Part shown: one piece after another, positions 52,599-61,199 of the stretch
Layout of the letters: every line of letters starts with the position of its first letter
Position numbering within the stretch: the first letter of the stretch is position 1
NCBI GenBank assembly: GCA_018829205.1
Contig: JAHJUE010000030.1
Span: 1-64,000 of the forward strand
Direction: 5' to 3'
Source of the DNA: Bacteroidota bacterium
GTDB taxonomy: Bacteria > Bacteroidota > Ignavibacteria > Ignavibacteriales > Melioribacteraceae
Length of the DNA stretch: 64,000 nt
Notes under the pieces: generated by a model
The model's input: only the letters and a program-made list of their open reading frames with translations
The model's database searches: none
Told to the model about the DNA's origin: nothing
Program-made: the position numbers and the translations under genes

Positions 52599-52632
52599 CC
52601 CGCGGAATTTTCCGCGGGTTTGGAATTTTTCA
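52599..52632. terminator. Terminator between convergent IMPDH/GMPR and CopZ-like genes
   Basis: CCCGCGG (52599-52605) pairs with CCGCGGG (52612-52618), extended by AA/TT, followed by TTTGGAATTTTTC. Confidence 0.7.
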
Positions 52633-52637
52633 GAGTA

Positions 52638-52838
52638 TTACCAATCAACTTCATAACCGGCTTCTTCAATTGCTTTAACTATTTCGCTTTCTTCTACTAT
52701 TGTTTCCTCATATTCTATTTTTGCCAGCCCTATTTCAACATTATGTGAATTTATTTTCAGTTTGGAAAGCTCATTTTCAACTGCTTTTACACAATGTTGA
52801 CATGACATTCCGTCAATTTTAAAATTTTGACTTTTCAT
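52638..52838 (-). CDS. Heavy-metal-associated (CopZ-like) domain protein
   Basis: A 66-residue HMA domain with the metal motif GMSCQHC (cysteines CxxC) and the babbab pattern ending EEAGYEVDW. Such proteins carry Cu(I) to P-type ATPases; no ATPase is in the window. The frame opens at TTG 52853, but AGAAGG lies 6 bases before ATG 52838, which I use. Cytoplasmic. Convergent with the IMPDH/GMPR gene. Confidence 0.88.
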   Translation of the reverse strand: MKSQNFKIDGMSCQHCVKAVENELSKLKINSHNVEIGLAKIEYEETIVEESEIVKAIEEAGYEVDW

Positions 52839-52935
52839 TGTAAACCTTCTCAAAAAATTTTCGATTATTTAACACGGCAAATAAATATAACTATTATTTG
52901 AGCAAAATATATTCATTCATTAATCAAAAAATACC

Positions 52936-54549
52936 ATGGGTATAATTAATAAATTATTTAAAAACAATAATTCCGATAAAATTCTTGCGGAAGCGTCAAA
53001 AGAATATAAAAATAAAAATTTTTCTAAAGCCTGCGAACTATATTCCGCATGCCTTGAAACTGACGCCGGAAATTTGAACGCACTATACGCAAGAGCACTC
53101 AGTTATTACTATGGTGAAAATCTTGTTTTGGCAAAAGATGATTTTACGGCTGTATTAAAAACAAATCCAAAATTTTCTGAGAACTGTAATTTCTTTTTAG
53201 CTAAAATTGATGATTGTTTTAATGAGTTTGAATCATCGAAAAAATATATAGATTCTTATCTTAGTAATAATTCAAATAATGCGGATGCCTTTTACCTTAG
53301 GGCAAAAATAAACTTCAATTTAAAAAATTTCGGACAAGCCCAATCGGATGCGGAGAAATCATTAAAAATTGCGCCCGATAAATGCGATAGTTTTATTTTA
53401 TTGGGGAAAATTAAATTTGAGGAAGGCGACCAAAAAAAATCGCTGCTGTTTTATGATAAAGCTATTGAAGCTGAGCCTGCCTGTTCTGAAGCTTATAACC
53501 TAAGGGGTTTTACACTTTATAAATTAAAATATTATGATGAAGGTCTCAATGACCTAATTAAAGCAATTGAAATACATCCTGAATTTACAGATGCCTATTA
53601 TAATCTTGCGTTGATTTATAATGAAAAAAATCAACCGGATAAATCAATTCAGCAGTTAAATACTCTGCTTAAATTAGATGAACATTACTTTGAAGCATAT
53701 TTATTAAGAAGCAATATATATTCAAAGATGGGAAATTCTGAAAATGCTTTAGCGGATTTTAACCATTTAATTAATATCGAACCGGACAATTATAATTATT
53801 ATTTCAAACGTTCTATTTTAAAAAAGGAATGCGGCGATGTAAACGGCGCTAAAGATGATTTATTAGCTGCCATAAAATTAAATGCCGATTTCTGCGAAGC
53901 ATATTATGAGTTAGGTCTTTTAAGTTATCAGAAAAAGTTTTACGCAAAAGCATATAAGGCTTTTTCGAAAGCGATTGAATTAAATCCTAAATTCGGCGAC
54001 GCATATTTACAAAAAGGTATTGTGGCAATTTTATTAAATAAATTTCAGGAAGCTGATAAAAGTCTGTCAAAAGCAATTGAGTTAAATTCAGAATCGTATA
54101 AGGCCTATTATTTCAGAGCGGTAGTTAAAGAAAAACTGGCCGATACTCACGGAGCGTTAACCGACTATACAAAAGCATTAAATGACAGCAGTTATTTTGA
54201 GGCATATATTGGCAGGGCAAAACTTAGAATAAAAACGGAAGATTTTAATTCTGCTTCAATTGATTTGTCAAAAGCAATTAAAATTGATCCTAAAAATCCG
54301 AGGTCTTATTTCCTGAGGGGCAATGTATTTAAGAAGATGAATAAAAATGACGAAGCGTTGGATGAATTTAACAAGGCTGTGGAAATTAATCCTAATTATA
54401 CACATGCTTACTGCTTAAGGGGATTTATTAATTTTAATTTGAAAAAATTTAAAAATGCAGTTCAGGATTGGCAGAAAGCTATTAAGTTAAATAATAATTT
54501 TGAATTCAGGCTGAAACCTCATATTGAATCTGCATCTTCAAAAATGTAA
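52936..54549 (+). CDS. TPR-repeat protein
   Basis: A 537-residue protein without signal peptide, made of about 14-15 tetratricopeptide repeats of 34 residues from residue ~15 to the end (for example ADAFYLRAKINFNLKNFGQA, AYYELGLLSYQKKFYAKAYK, YLQKGIVAILLNKFQEADKS). TPR arrays bind protein partners. No enzymatic domain. It starts within an AT-rich region without a clear ribosome site and ends 11 bases from the convergent membrane-protein gene. Confidence 0.88.
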   Translation: MGIINKLFKNNNSDKILAEASKEYKNKNFSKACELYSACLETDAGNLNALYARALSYYYGENLVLAKDDFTAVLKTNPKFSENCNFFLAKIDDCFNEFESSKKYIDSYLSNNSNNADAFYLRAKINFNLKNFGQAQSDAEKSLKIAPDKCDSFILLGKIKFEEGDQKKSLLFYDKAIEAEPACSEAYNLRGFTLYKLKYYDEGLNDLIKAIEIHPEFTDAYYNLALIYNEKNQPDKSIQQLNTLLKLDEHYFEAYLLRSNIYSKMGNSENALADFNHLINIEPDNYNYYFKRSILKKECGDVNGAKDDLLAAIKLNADFCEAYYELGLLSYQKKFYAKAYKAFSKAIELNPKFGDAYLQKGIVAILLNKFQEADKSLSKAIELNSESYKAYYFRAVVKEKLADTHGALTDYTKALNDSSYFEAYIGRAKLRIKTEDFNSASIDLSKAIKIDPKNPRSYFLRGNVFKKMNKNDEALDEFNKAVEINPNYTHAYCLRGFINFNLKKFKNAVQDWQKAIKLNNNFEFRLKPHIESASSKM

Positions 54550-54560
54550 CAAAGGCAATT

Positions 54561-55061
54561 TTATTCGGATTTCTTTTTTACCGAAATCTTAGGAGTGAAA
54601 AATTCTTCGTTTTGATCGTCGGTATATTTATTTAGTATATTTTCGTTAGATTCAATTTCTTTCCTTTTAGGTTTTTCTTCTTTAGTTTTTACCGGGAGTT
54701 CGGGAAGCCTAATATTTGAAGGTTTATTGATAATTTTTATGCGGTTTTCATCTGTCCGGTTTTTAGTTTTTGATGCAGCAACTTTAGGTTTGTTTGAACT
54801 CTTTTTAATCTGATTTTTATCACGGCTTTTATGTTCACTCTTTTTACCTTCTGAAATTACAGTATGAAACCTGCCGTCTGAATCCATTATTTTCTTTTTC
54901 ATGTAATTTTTGTTCGAAGGATCTTCGACTTTTTCGTAAGGTTTTTTATAACCTTCAGTTTTACTTCTGATTTTATAGGATAGAAAGGAGGTAATAATCG
55001 TTGCGAAAGCGACAACCGCAAAAATAGCTAAGCTTACATATATTATAGGGAGTAATTCCAT
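54561..55061 (-). CDS. Small single-span membrane protein (paralogue A)
   Basis: A 166-residue protein: one N-terminal membrane segment (residues 3-30, MELLPIIYVSLAIFAVVAF) and a Lys/Ser-rich, probably disordered cytoplasmic part ending in KISVKKKSE. A central IKIINKP motif and the N-terminal segment match the neighbouring gene at 55114, so the two are paralogues that share only these parts. No family recognised. It starts 52 bases after that gene on the same strand, so likely co-transcribed. Confidence 0.65.
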   Translation of the reverse strand: MELLPIIYVSLAIFAVVAFATIITSFLSYKIRSKTEGYKKPYEKVEDPSNKNYMKKKIMDSDGRFHTVISEGKKSEHKSRDKNQIKKSSNKPKVAASKTKNRTDENRIKIINKPSNIRLPELPVKTKEEKPKRKEIESNENILNKYTDDQNEEFFTPKISVKKKSE

Positions 55062-55113
55062 TGTCCAAATATATCAAAATATTTATTACACCGCTTAATT
55101 CATTTTAGAATAA

Positions 55114-55557
55114 TTAAGCCTGAAACAAAACTCCTTTTTCATTTTCATGATAGTAGCCTAAAAAATTATTCGAATCATAAGTGCTTGGTACCGCTTGTCT
55201 TCTTACAACCACAACTTTTTTCTCAGTAGGTTTATTGATTATTTGAATTCTTGGAACAGATGTTTTCTTATTATTATAATAAGTTGAATTTGTGCTTATA
55301 GGTTTTTTATAAAACATAAGATCATTTTGATTTCTAACAGGTGTTTGATTCCTTTGACTATAATTTTTAGGTATATGTGTATTAATTGTATTTACAGATC
55401 TTGTCTGCTGCTTTTTTACATGTTGAACATTATTTATTACGGCAGGTTTTGGTCCGCCGCCCTTGGCTTTAAAAATAATGTATGATACGATTAGAACTGT
55501 CGTAGCTAAACTTGCAAAAATTAAAAGGCTTGTATATATAATAGGTAATAATGACAT
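55114..55557 (-). CDS. Small single-span membrane protein (paralogue B)
   Basis: A 147-residue protein: N-terminal membrane segment (MSLLPIIYTSLLIFASLATT), a basic Gln/Asn-rich middle, and RIQIINKPTEKKVVVVRRQA, which aligns with the IKIINKP motif of paralogue A. GGAG lies 6 bases before the ATG. Transcribed divergently from HU. The layout (short membrane anchor, disordered tail, short conserved motif) suggests an adaptor that holds a partner by the INKP motif; this is inference. Function unknown. Confidence 0.65.
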   Translation of the reverse strand: MSLLPIIYTSLLIFASLATTVLIVSYIIFKAKGGGPKPAVINNVQHVKKQQTRSVNTINTHIPKNYSQRNQTPVRNQNDLMFYKKPISTNSTYYNNKKTSVPRIQIINKPTEKKVVVVRRQAVPSTYDSNNFLGYYHENEKGVLFQA

Positions 55558-55799
55558 TTTAGCTCCTTTTTTGATTCAACCATATTGTACAAATGCTATG
55601 CCATGTCGTTTATAAGTTAAAAATCAATAAAACAAATTGGATGTACATACCAAATTGAGAGCATGTACCAAAGAGATACACCATTGCTAACTTTATATAG
55701 ATAAATAAATTATAGAGATTGATTTGTTTGATTTTTCAAAATTATTTAATATCTTGCATAGCTCTATCAGAAATTTTTAATAATTATATAGGTATTGGG

Positions 55800-56105
55800 A
55801 TGACCAAAGCTGACATAGTTGAAAAAGTTGCTGCTGGAACAGGTTTAACAAAACTTGAAACAGAGGCGATAATAGAAGGATTTTTGAATACTGTAATACA
55901 GTCTTTAAGAGAAGGAAACGGAATCGAAATAAGAGGCTTTGGTAGTTATAAAGTTAAAATGAAAAATTCAAGATACGCCAGAAATCCCAGAACCGGCGAA
56001 AAAGTTTTTGTTGACGAGCATTTTGTCCCAGTGTTTAAGTTTTCTAAAGATTTTAAACATGCCGTTGATAGAGGCATGAAAGATTCATTAAAAAAAAATA
56101 AATAG
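55800..56105 (+). CDS. HU/IHF-family DNA-binding protein
   Basis: A 101-residue nucleoid protein that bends DNA. MTKADIVEKVAAGTGLTKLE at the start, GNGIEIRGFGSYKVK, and the DNA-binding arm RYARNPRTGEKV with the family proline are typical; the C-terminus is extended by a Lys-rich tail. The frame opens upstream at 55719, but the fold starts at ATG 55800. HU homodimer versus IHF subunit cannot be decided. It is followed without a gap by the zinc-ribbon frame. Region 55558-55799 shows no other gene. Confidence 0.93.
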   Translation: MTKADIVEKVAAGTGLTKLETEAIIEGFLNTVIQSLREGNGIEIRGFGSYKVKMKNSRYARNPRTGEKVFVDEHFVPVFKFSKDFKHAVDRGMKDSLKKNK

Positions 56106-56113
56106 GTTCCTTT

Positions 56114-56860
56114 ATCAGCGCAAAAAATTTAAATAAAGATGTAATTTGTTCAGTTTGCGGTACTGAAAATAGATTAAATGCTAAATTCTGTGATTCTTGC
56201 GGTTCAAAACTGACAAATATCAAATCCAAAGAATTTAAGTCGGATTCTCAAGAATCAAGTTTGAGTAAAAAAGACAGCAATAAATTAAAAACAGAAAAAA
56301 AAGAAATAAATAGTGTAAAAATATTATATTCTGTGCTCGGTTTGGCGGTTGTTGGTTTAATTGTTCTTTATGGTTCAGGAACGTTCGATAAACCAGAAAC
56401 AATCGGCAAAATTAACCAAGGTGAATTTGATGAGGTTCACAAAGGAGTTGATTTAACTAAAGTTAATCAGATAAATCAGCTTGAGGCGGAAGTAAAAAAT
56501 AATCCTAACGACCTTGAAAAGGTTGCACAGCTCGGACATTTATTAAACGATTCCGGGTTTTTTGAAAGAGCGATTGAAAAGTATCAAATGTATTTAATCG
56601 CAAAGCCGGACGATGCGGACGTAATGGTCGATATGGGAGTTTGTTATTTTGAAATGAAGGATTTTACCAATGCGATTTCTACCATGGAAAAAGCAATTTC
56701 GGTAAATCCAAAACATCAAATAGGTCATTTTAATTTAGGAATAGTTCATCTTTCTGCCGGCAATCAAGAAAAAGCGGTTGAGTATTGGAAAAAATGCGTC
56801 GACCTGGATCCTAATTCAAGAATAGCACAGAAAGCGCAAGAATTATTAAATAATAATTAA
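56114..56860 (+). CDS. Zinc-ribbon and TPR membrane protein, non-canonical start
   Basis: The frame is open from 56102 and encodes a zinc ribbon (CSVCGTENRLNAKFCDSCGSKL; Cys codons at 56147, 56156, 56189, 56198), a Lys-rich linker, one membrane segment (VKILYSVLGLAVVGLIVLYG) and about three TPR repeats (PNDLEKVAQLGHLLNDSGFF onward). There is no ATG, GTG or TTG before the ribbon; the first ordinary start is TTG 56261, which would cut the ribbon off. I set the start at ATC 56114, 7 bases after an AGG, giving 248 residues; ATA 56102, overlapping the HU stop, is the alternative. The TPR part would face the periplasm. Role unknown. Confidence 0.6.
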   Translation: MSAKNLNKDVICSVCGTENRLNAKFCDSCGSKLTNIKSKEFKSDSQESSLSKKDSNKLKTEKKEINSVKILYSVLGLAVVGLIVLYGSGTFDKPETIGKINQGEFDEVHKGVDLTKVNQINQLEAEVKNNPNDLEKVAQLGHLLNDSGFFERAIEKYQMYLIAKPDDADVMVDMGVCYFEMKDFTNAISTMEKAISVNPKHQIGHFNLGIVHLSAGNQEKAVEYWKKCVDLDPNSRIAQKAQELLNNN

Positions 56861-56876
56861 GTAATCGGAGGATAAT

Positions 56877-56972
56877 ATGCCTTGTGGTAGAAAACGCAAA
56901 CGTCACAAAATGGCGACTCATAAACGTAAAAAAAGATTAAGAAAAAATCGTCATAAAAAGAAATTAAGATAA
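56877..56972 (+). CDS. bS22 / AURKAIP1-COX24-like small ribosomal protein
   Basis: A 31-residue peptide, almost entirely Lys, Arg and His (MPCGRKRKRHKMATHKRKKR then a basic tail). This matches the short AURKAIP1/COX24-domain proteins of Bacteroidota, related to mitochondrial mS38 and mycobacterial bS22, that sit on the small subunit. GGAGG lies 5 bases before the ATG. It follows the zinc-ribbon/TPR gene by 16 bases. Too short for ordinary gene calling; the basic composition and strong ribosome site support it. Confidence 0.85.
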   Translation: MPCGRKRKRHKMATHKRKKRLRKNRHKKKLR

Positions 56973-57061
56973 ACTGAAGACCAACTTATCTCTATTCATA
57001 GAGCGTTCCGGATGTATAAGGAAGGTTGTTAATATTTTTGCTGATATTATTGAATATTAAT

Positions 57062-57134
57062 GCCATCTTAGCTCAGCTGGTAGAGCAACTCATTCGTAAT
57101 GAGTAGGTCGCCGGTTCGACTCCGGCAGATGGCT
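57062..57134 (+). tRNA. tRNA-Thr (anticodon CGT)
   Basis: 73 bases: acceptor GCCATCT/AGATGGC, D-arm GCTCAGCTGGTAGAGC, anticodon stem ACTCA/TGAGT with loop TTCGTAA (CGT at 34-36), T-arm GCCGG TTCGACT CCGGC, discriminator T. CCA is not encoded. Confidence 0.96.
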
Positions 57135-57170
57135 CGGCATTATACCGGGTGTGCAGTTTATAAGTTTTAG

Positions 57171-57200
57171 AAACCCGCTGAAATTTGGCGGGTTTTTTAT
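57171..57200 (+). terminator. Terminator after tRNA-Thr
   Basis: AAACCCGC and GCGGGTTT form an 8-bp stem with loop TGAAATTTG, followed by a T-run. The following 57201-57416 holds no gene I can see. Confidence 0.85.
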
Positions 57201-57416
57201 TTTAACCTAAATTAAACTCCAGTTCAATTCATTCAAAAATTATGATAAAAAATCTTCTATTAAACATAACCTATTTTAAAGTCTTACTACTTATTCTTTC
57301 CTAATTCTTGACTAGTCATTTTTTAATATCAGCAAACTAATCAATTAACAGAATTGTGATCTGCTTCAACTTATTATCTTGTAATAATTTACTTCCCATT
57401 TTTTTATAAAAATAAC

Positions 57417-57446
57417 TTGACATTTGACCATAAAATGGTTTATTTT
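57417..57446 (+). promoter_or_regulatory. Promoter of the mra/division cluster
   Basis: TTGACA (57417-57422) and TATTTT (57441-57446) with an 18-base spacer give a sigma-70-like promoter. The MraZ boxes begin within its -10 element, so MraZ binding should repress it. Confidence 0.5.
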
Positions 57447-57469
57447 GGGTTGAAGTGGGGAAAAGTGTG
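57445..57469 (+). promoter_or_regulatory. MraZ operator, three boxes
   Basis: TTGGG, GTGGG and GTGTG at 57445, 57455 and 57465 recur every 10 bases with 5-base spacers. MraZ is known to bind such GTGGG repeats before its own gene. They lie 27 bases before the mraZ start. Confidence 0.75.
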
Positions 57470-57495
57470 GAATTAAACCAAATTGAGATTTTAAC

Positions 57496-57942
57496 ATGTT
57501 TATAGGCAGTTTTAAATATTCTGTAGATTCTAAAGGAAGAGTCAGCATTCCGGCTAAACTCAGGAAATATTTAACGCCAGAAGCAAACGACACATTTATA
57601 CTAACCCGCGGAACCGCTCAATGCATCGACGTTTATCCAATGGATAATTGGAAAGACCTTGCTGCAAATAAATTGAATCAGCTTAATTCTTTCGATTCGA
57701 AAGAAGCAATGTTTATTAGGATGTTTTTGCAGGAAGCCGCTGAAGATAAACTTGATTCTCAATCAAGATTGTTAATACCAAAAAATTTAATTGAATACGC
57801 CGGAATTGAAAAAGAAATTTTTATTCTGGGCGCCGTTAAAAAAATTGAATTTTGGAATCCCGATAATTACGAAAAGTACTTAAAAGAAAATGTTCATTCC
57901 TATGAACAAATTGCTAATGAAGTAATGAAGATGAAACCGTGA
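57496..57942 (+). CDS. mraZ: Transcriptional regulator MraZ
   Basis: A 148-residue protein with two SpoVT-AbrB domains, each with the DxxGRxxIPxxLR pattern (DSKGRVSIPAKLRKYL at 12-27 and DSQSRLLIPKNLIEYAG in the second half). It represses its own cluster. First gene of the mraZ-rsmH-ftsL-ftsI-murE-murF run; its stop overlaps the rsmH ATG by one base. Three MraZ boxes lie in front. Confidence 0.95.
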   Translation: MFIGSFKYSVDSKGRVSIPAKLRKYLTPEANDTFILTRGTAQCIDVYPMDNWKDLAANKLNQLNSFDSKEAMFIRMFLQEAAEDKLDSQSRLLIPKNLIEYAGIEKEIFILGAVKKIEFWNPDNYEKYLKENVHSYEQIANEVMKMKP

Positions 57943-58862
57943 TGCAACATCATATTCCTGTACTGCTAAATGAGTGTTTGGAATATTTAGTTACAAATGA
58001 AAGCGGAATATATTTTGACGGTACTATTGGCTTCGGCGGGCACACTTCTGAAATATTGAAAAAATTAAACAGTGACTCGAAAGTTGTTGCCACCGATAAA
58101 GACATCAACGCTTTCAATTATTGCAAAGAGTTATTTAAAAATGATGACAGGGTAAAATTATTTAATACGGGTTTTACTGATATAAATACAGTTTCAAAAA
58201 TTGAATCAATAAAACTTTATGACGGAATATTTGCCGATTTAGGTGTTTCTTCTTTTCAACTTGATGATGCCGCTTCAGGTTTTACATATAGGGCGGATAC
58301 CAAACTTGATTTAAGAATGGACAAAACTAAAGGCGTTCCAGCTTATGAAATTATAAATAAGTATGAAGAGAAAGAACTAGCTGATATTTTCTATAAATAC
58401 GGGGAAGAAAAAAAATCGAGATTAATTTCTAAAAAGATAGTTGAAGAGAGGAAGTTGAAAAAAATTACCGGAACAATAGAGTTTAGAAAAATTATTGAAA
58501 GCGTTGTACCGGAACGTTTTGCCAAAAAAACTCTCTCAAGAATTTTTCAAGCCCTCCGAATTTATGTAAATAATGAACTGAATGAACTAAAAATTTTTCT
58601 TGAAAAATCCGTCCCGCTTCTAAAACAAGGCGGACGTATTGTTATTCTTACATACCATTCTTTAGAAGACAGAATTGTTAAAGACCATTTTAATTTTGAA
58701 AATTTGGATTGTATTTGCCCTCGTGAAATTCCCATTTGTGTTTGTGGAAAGGAGAGGCGATTGAAAATTCTTACTAAAAAACCTCTTATTCCTTCTGAGG
58801 ATGAATTAAGAATTAACCCGAGATCGAGAAGCGCTAAATTAAGAGCGGCGGTAAGATTATGA
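57942..58862 (+). CDS. rsmH: 16S rRNA (cytosine(1402)-N4)-methyltransferase
   Basis: A 306-residue enzyme. HHIPVLLNECLEYL, the SAM motif DGTIGFGGHTSEIL, ADLGVSSFQLDDAASGF, and the C-terminal LTYHSLEDRIVKDHF are RsmH hallmarks. I use ATG 57942, which overlaps the mraZ stop (TGATG); a GTG lies one codon earlier. It methylates C1402 in the decoding centre. Overlaps ftsL by four bases. Confidence 0.97.
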   Translation: MQHHIPVLLNECLEYLVTNESGIYFDGTIGFGGHTSEILKKLNSDSKVVATDKDINAFNYCKELFKNDDRVKLFNTGFTDINTVSKIESIKLYDGIFADLGVSSFQLDDAASGFTYRADTKLDLRMDKTKGVPAYEIINKYEEKELADIFYKYGEEKKSRLISKKIVEERKLKKITGTIEFRKIIESVVPERFAKKTLSRIFQALRIYVNNELNELKIFLEKSVPLLKQGGRIVILTYHSLEDRIVKDHFNFENLDCICPREIPICVCGKERRLKILTKKPLIPSEDELRINPRSRSAKLRAAVRL

Positions 58863-59188
58863 ACAAAGACAAAGGTCCGTTCTTAAAAATTTTTATTGCA
58901 GCGGCAATTCCAATTGCGGCTTCTTTGTTTATTTATGTGCTTGTAACTCAGGAAATAAAATCACTAAACAAAGAAAAAATTAATAAAGAAGAATTGCTTC
59001 TTGAAAAGATAAATAAGGTAAATCAAAAAATGGTTGCTGTTCAGCAGTTAAGTTCCGAAGCCAGGATTACAACCATAGCTAAAGAATCTTTAGGACTGAT
59101 CAGAAAAGGTGAAGAATTCGATAAAATAAGAATTGATAAATATAAAGCCGATCAAATAGAGAAAATAGTAAACGAAAAATATGAATAA
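58859..59188 (+). CDS. ftsL: FtsL-like cell-division protein
   Basis: A 109-residue protein with one membrane segment (about 8-27) and a coiled coil (about 32-62, EIKSLNKEKINKEELLLEKI), and a short tail KESLGLIRKGEEFDKIRID. Sequence is divergent as usual for FtsL; the call rests on topology, size and its place between rsmH and ftsI. It overlaps both neighbours (4 and 8 bases). Partner of FtsB/FtsQ at the septum. Confidence 0.82.
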   Translation: MNKDKGPFLKIFIAAAIPIAASLFIYVLVTQEIKSLNKEKINKEELLLEKINKVNQKMVAVQQLSSEARITTIAKESLGLIRKGEEFDKIRIDKYKADQIEKIVNEKYE

Positions 59189-61199
59189 CGGCAGAGCATT
59201 AATTGTTTTATTCGGACTTGTAATATTTTTTGCGATACTCGTAACTGCCTTAATAAATCTTCAAGTAGGCAAGCACGAAAAGTATAAATTCCTGGCTGAT
59301 AGACAGCAAAATTCCGGCAGCCAAATTATTGCTCAGCGCGGATTTATAAAAGACAGAAACGGCAAAGTTCTTGCTTTTACAAATAACGACATATCATTCT
59401 TTGTTGATACAAGAATGCTTAAAAAAGGTGAAACCGAAAAAATTGCGGAAAAATTTTCAGAAGTGTTCGGTAAAAGTAAAACTTATTATAAAAATTTAAT
59501 TAATAGTTCGAAAAAAAATATCTGCATCGAAAAAAAAGCTCCAATGGAAAAAGCACTTATGATAAGTGATTTTACAATAGACGCGCTTTATAAAACTGAA
59601 GATTACTCAAGAGTATATCCCTACGGGAGTTTAGCGTCGCATATTGTCGGATATGTAGATTTAAAAACTAACGGTATCGCCGGCATTGAAAAACAAATGA
59701 ACGAGAACTTAACCGGCGAAAACGGTTACAGGTATATTGAGCAGGACGTATTGGGAAGAATGGTTTCGGTAAATGAAGAACTATCAAAAACTCCGGTTCC
59801 CGGAAATGACATATTACTTACCATAAATAAAGATTATCAGAAAGTTTTGGAAGACGAGCTGCAGAACGGCGTAAAATCATTTCAGGGAAACAGCGGTGTA
59901 GGAATTGTTATGGATCCTAATAACGGTGAAATTTTAGCTATGGCTTCTTTCCCTTCGTACGATCCCGCTAACTATAATGTTTTCCCGGATACTACTTTAC
60001 GAAACAGGGTATTAACAGATACATACGAACCAGGATCCACAATAAAATCGATAATTATGTCGATGCTTCTTGAAGAAAATTTAGTTTCAGAAAATGAAAT
60101 AATAAATACTGAAAACGGAAGATATAAAATTAAAGGAGCAAGAATTTCCGATTCTCATAAATATGAACAGCTGACAGTCCGTGAAGTTCTTGAACATTCA
60201 AGCAATATTGGTATGGTAAAGCTAAGCGACAGAATTAATCCGAATACCTTTTATAAATATTTACGTGATTTCGGATTCGGGAATACAACCTCGATTGATT
60301 TACCCGGCGAAACAGAGGGGACTCTTAAAAAACCGGCAAACTTTTCCGGCATTTCTAAAGCGTTTATTTCTCAGGGTTATGAAATTTCAATAACACCGAT
60401 TCAATTGCTTGCCGCTTACGGCGCATTAGTAAACGGAGGATATTTATATCAGCCCTTTGTTGTTAAAGAAATTAAAGATTTTCACGGTAATACTATTGAA
60501 AAATCAGAACCAAAAAAAATCAGAAAAATTATTAATAATGAAACATCAAATAAAATAAAAGAGTTTATGATCGGCGTTGTTGAAAGTGGAACAGGAAAAG
60601 CCGCGCAGCTTAAGGACTTATTAGTCGGGGGAAAAACCGGAACAGCTCAAAAATTAATTAATGGAAGATATTCAAGCCGACATCATAATTCCTCTTTTAT
60701 AGGATTTTTTCCCGCGGATAATCCCAAAATTGTATGTCTGATTTTGGTTGATTCGCCGCAAATAGGAAGATACGGCGGTCAAGTTGCTGCCCCGATATTT
60801 AAAGCAGTCGCTCAAAGAATAGTTGAGGCTGATGTAACAATCGCGCCCAATAAAATAAGGATTGATAGAAAAGAAGATTTGATAGAAGAAATGTTCGCTG
60901 ATATTAATTCGGAAGGAATTGCGCCTGAAATATTAAATACAAGTAATATCGGCGAAGAAACAACTGTTAATAGAATAAAAGAAGATTATTCAAACAGAAC
61001 TACAATGCCGGACTTAAAAAATCAATCACTTAGAAGCGCTGTTACAAGCCTCACACAGCTTGGACTAAAATACAAAGTAATCGGAACCGGAAAAGTTGTT
61101 GAGCAAAGTATTAATCCGGGCGATAAAATAAATCCCGGCGATGTTGTATTAATAACATGCAGAGCAACCGAAAAATTAAAAGGATTAAAAATAAATTAA
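59181..61199 (+). CDS. ftsI: Penicillin-binding protein / septal transpeptidase FtsI, with PASTA domain
   Basis: A 672-residue class B PBP: membrane segment (about 5-25), dimerisation domain, and transpeptidase with SxxK (Ser286 in EPGSTIKS), SSN (HSSNIGM) and KTGT (VGGKTGTAQ). A single PASTA domain ends the protein (about 610-672; TTMPDLKNQSLRSAVTSLTQ, VLITCRA), as in SpoVD and chlorobial FtsI. It crosslinks septal peptidoglycan. Overlaps ftsL by 8 bases and abuts murE. Confidence 0.96.
   Translation: MNNGRALIVLFGLVIFFAILVTALINLQVGKHEKYKFLADRQQNSGSQIIAQRGFIKDRNGKVLAFTNNDISFFVDTRMLKKGETEKIAEKFSEVFGKSKTYYKNLINSSKKNICIEKKAPMEKALMISDFTIDALYKTEDYSRVYPYGSLASHIVGYVDLKTNGIAGIEKQMNENLTGENGYRYIEQDVLGRMVSVNEELSKTPVPGNDILLTINKDYQKVLEDELQNGVKSFQGNSGVGIVMDPNNGEILAMASFPSYDPANYNVFPDTTLRNRVLTDTYEPGSTIKSIIMSMLLEENLVSENEIINTENGRYKIKGARISDSHKYEQLTVREVLEHSSNIGMVKLSDRINPNTFYKYLRDFGFGNTTSIDLPGETEGTLKKPANFSGISKAFISQGYEISITPIQLLAAYGALVNGGYLYQPFVVKEIKDFHGNTIEKSEPKKIRKIINNETSNKIKEFMIGVVESGTGKAAQLKDLLVGGKTGTAQKLINGRYSSRHHNSSFIGFFPADNPKIVCLILVDSPQIGRYGGQVAAPIFKAVAQRIVEADVTIAPNKIRIDRKEDLIEEMFADINSEGIAPEILNTSNIGEETTVNRIKEDYSNRTTMPDLKNQSLRSAVTSLTQLGLKYKVIGTGKVVEQSINPGDKINPGDVVLITCRATEKLKGLKIN

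Noticed and set aside
56090-56101. A9 run at the end of HU as a frameshift site into the zinc-ribbon frame
   Set aside because: The -1 frame meets TAA at 56099 at once, so slippage cannot fuse the two proteins.
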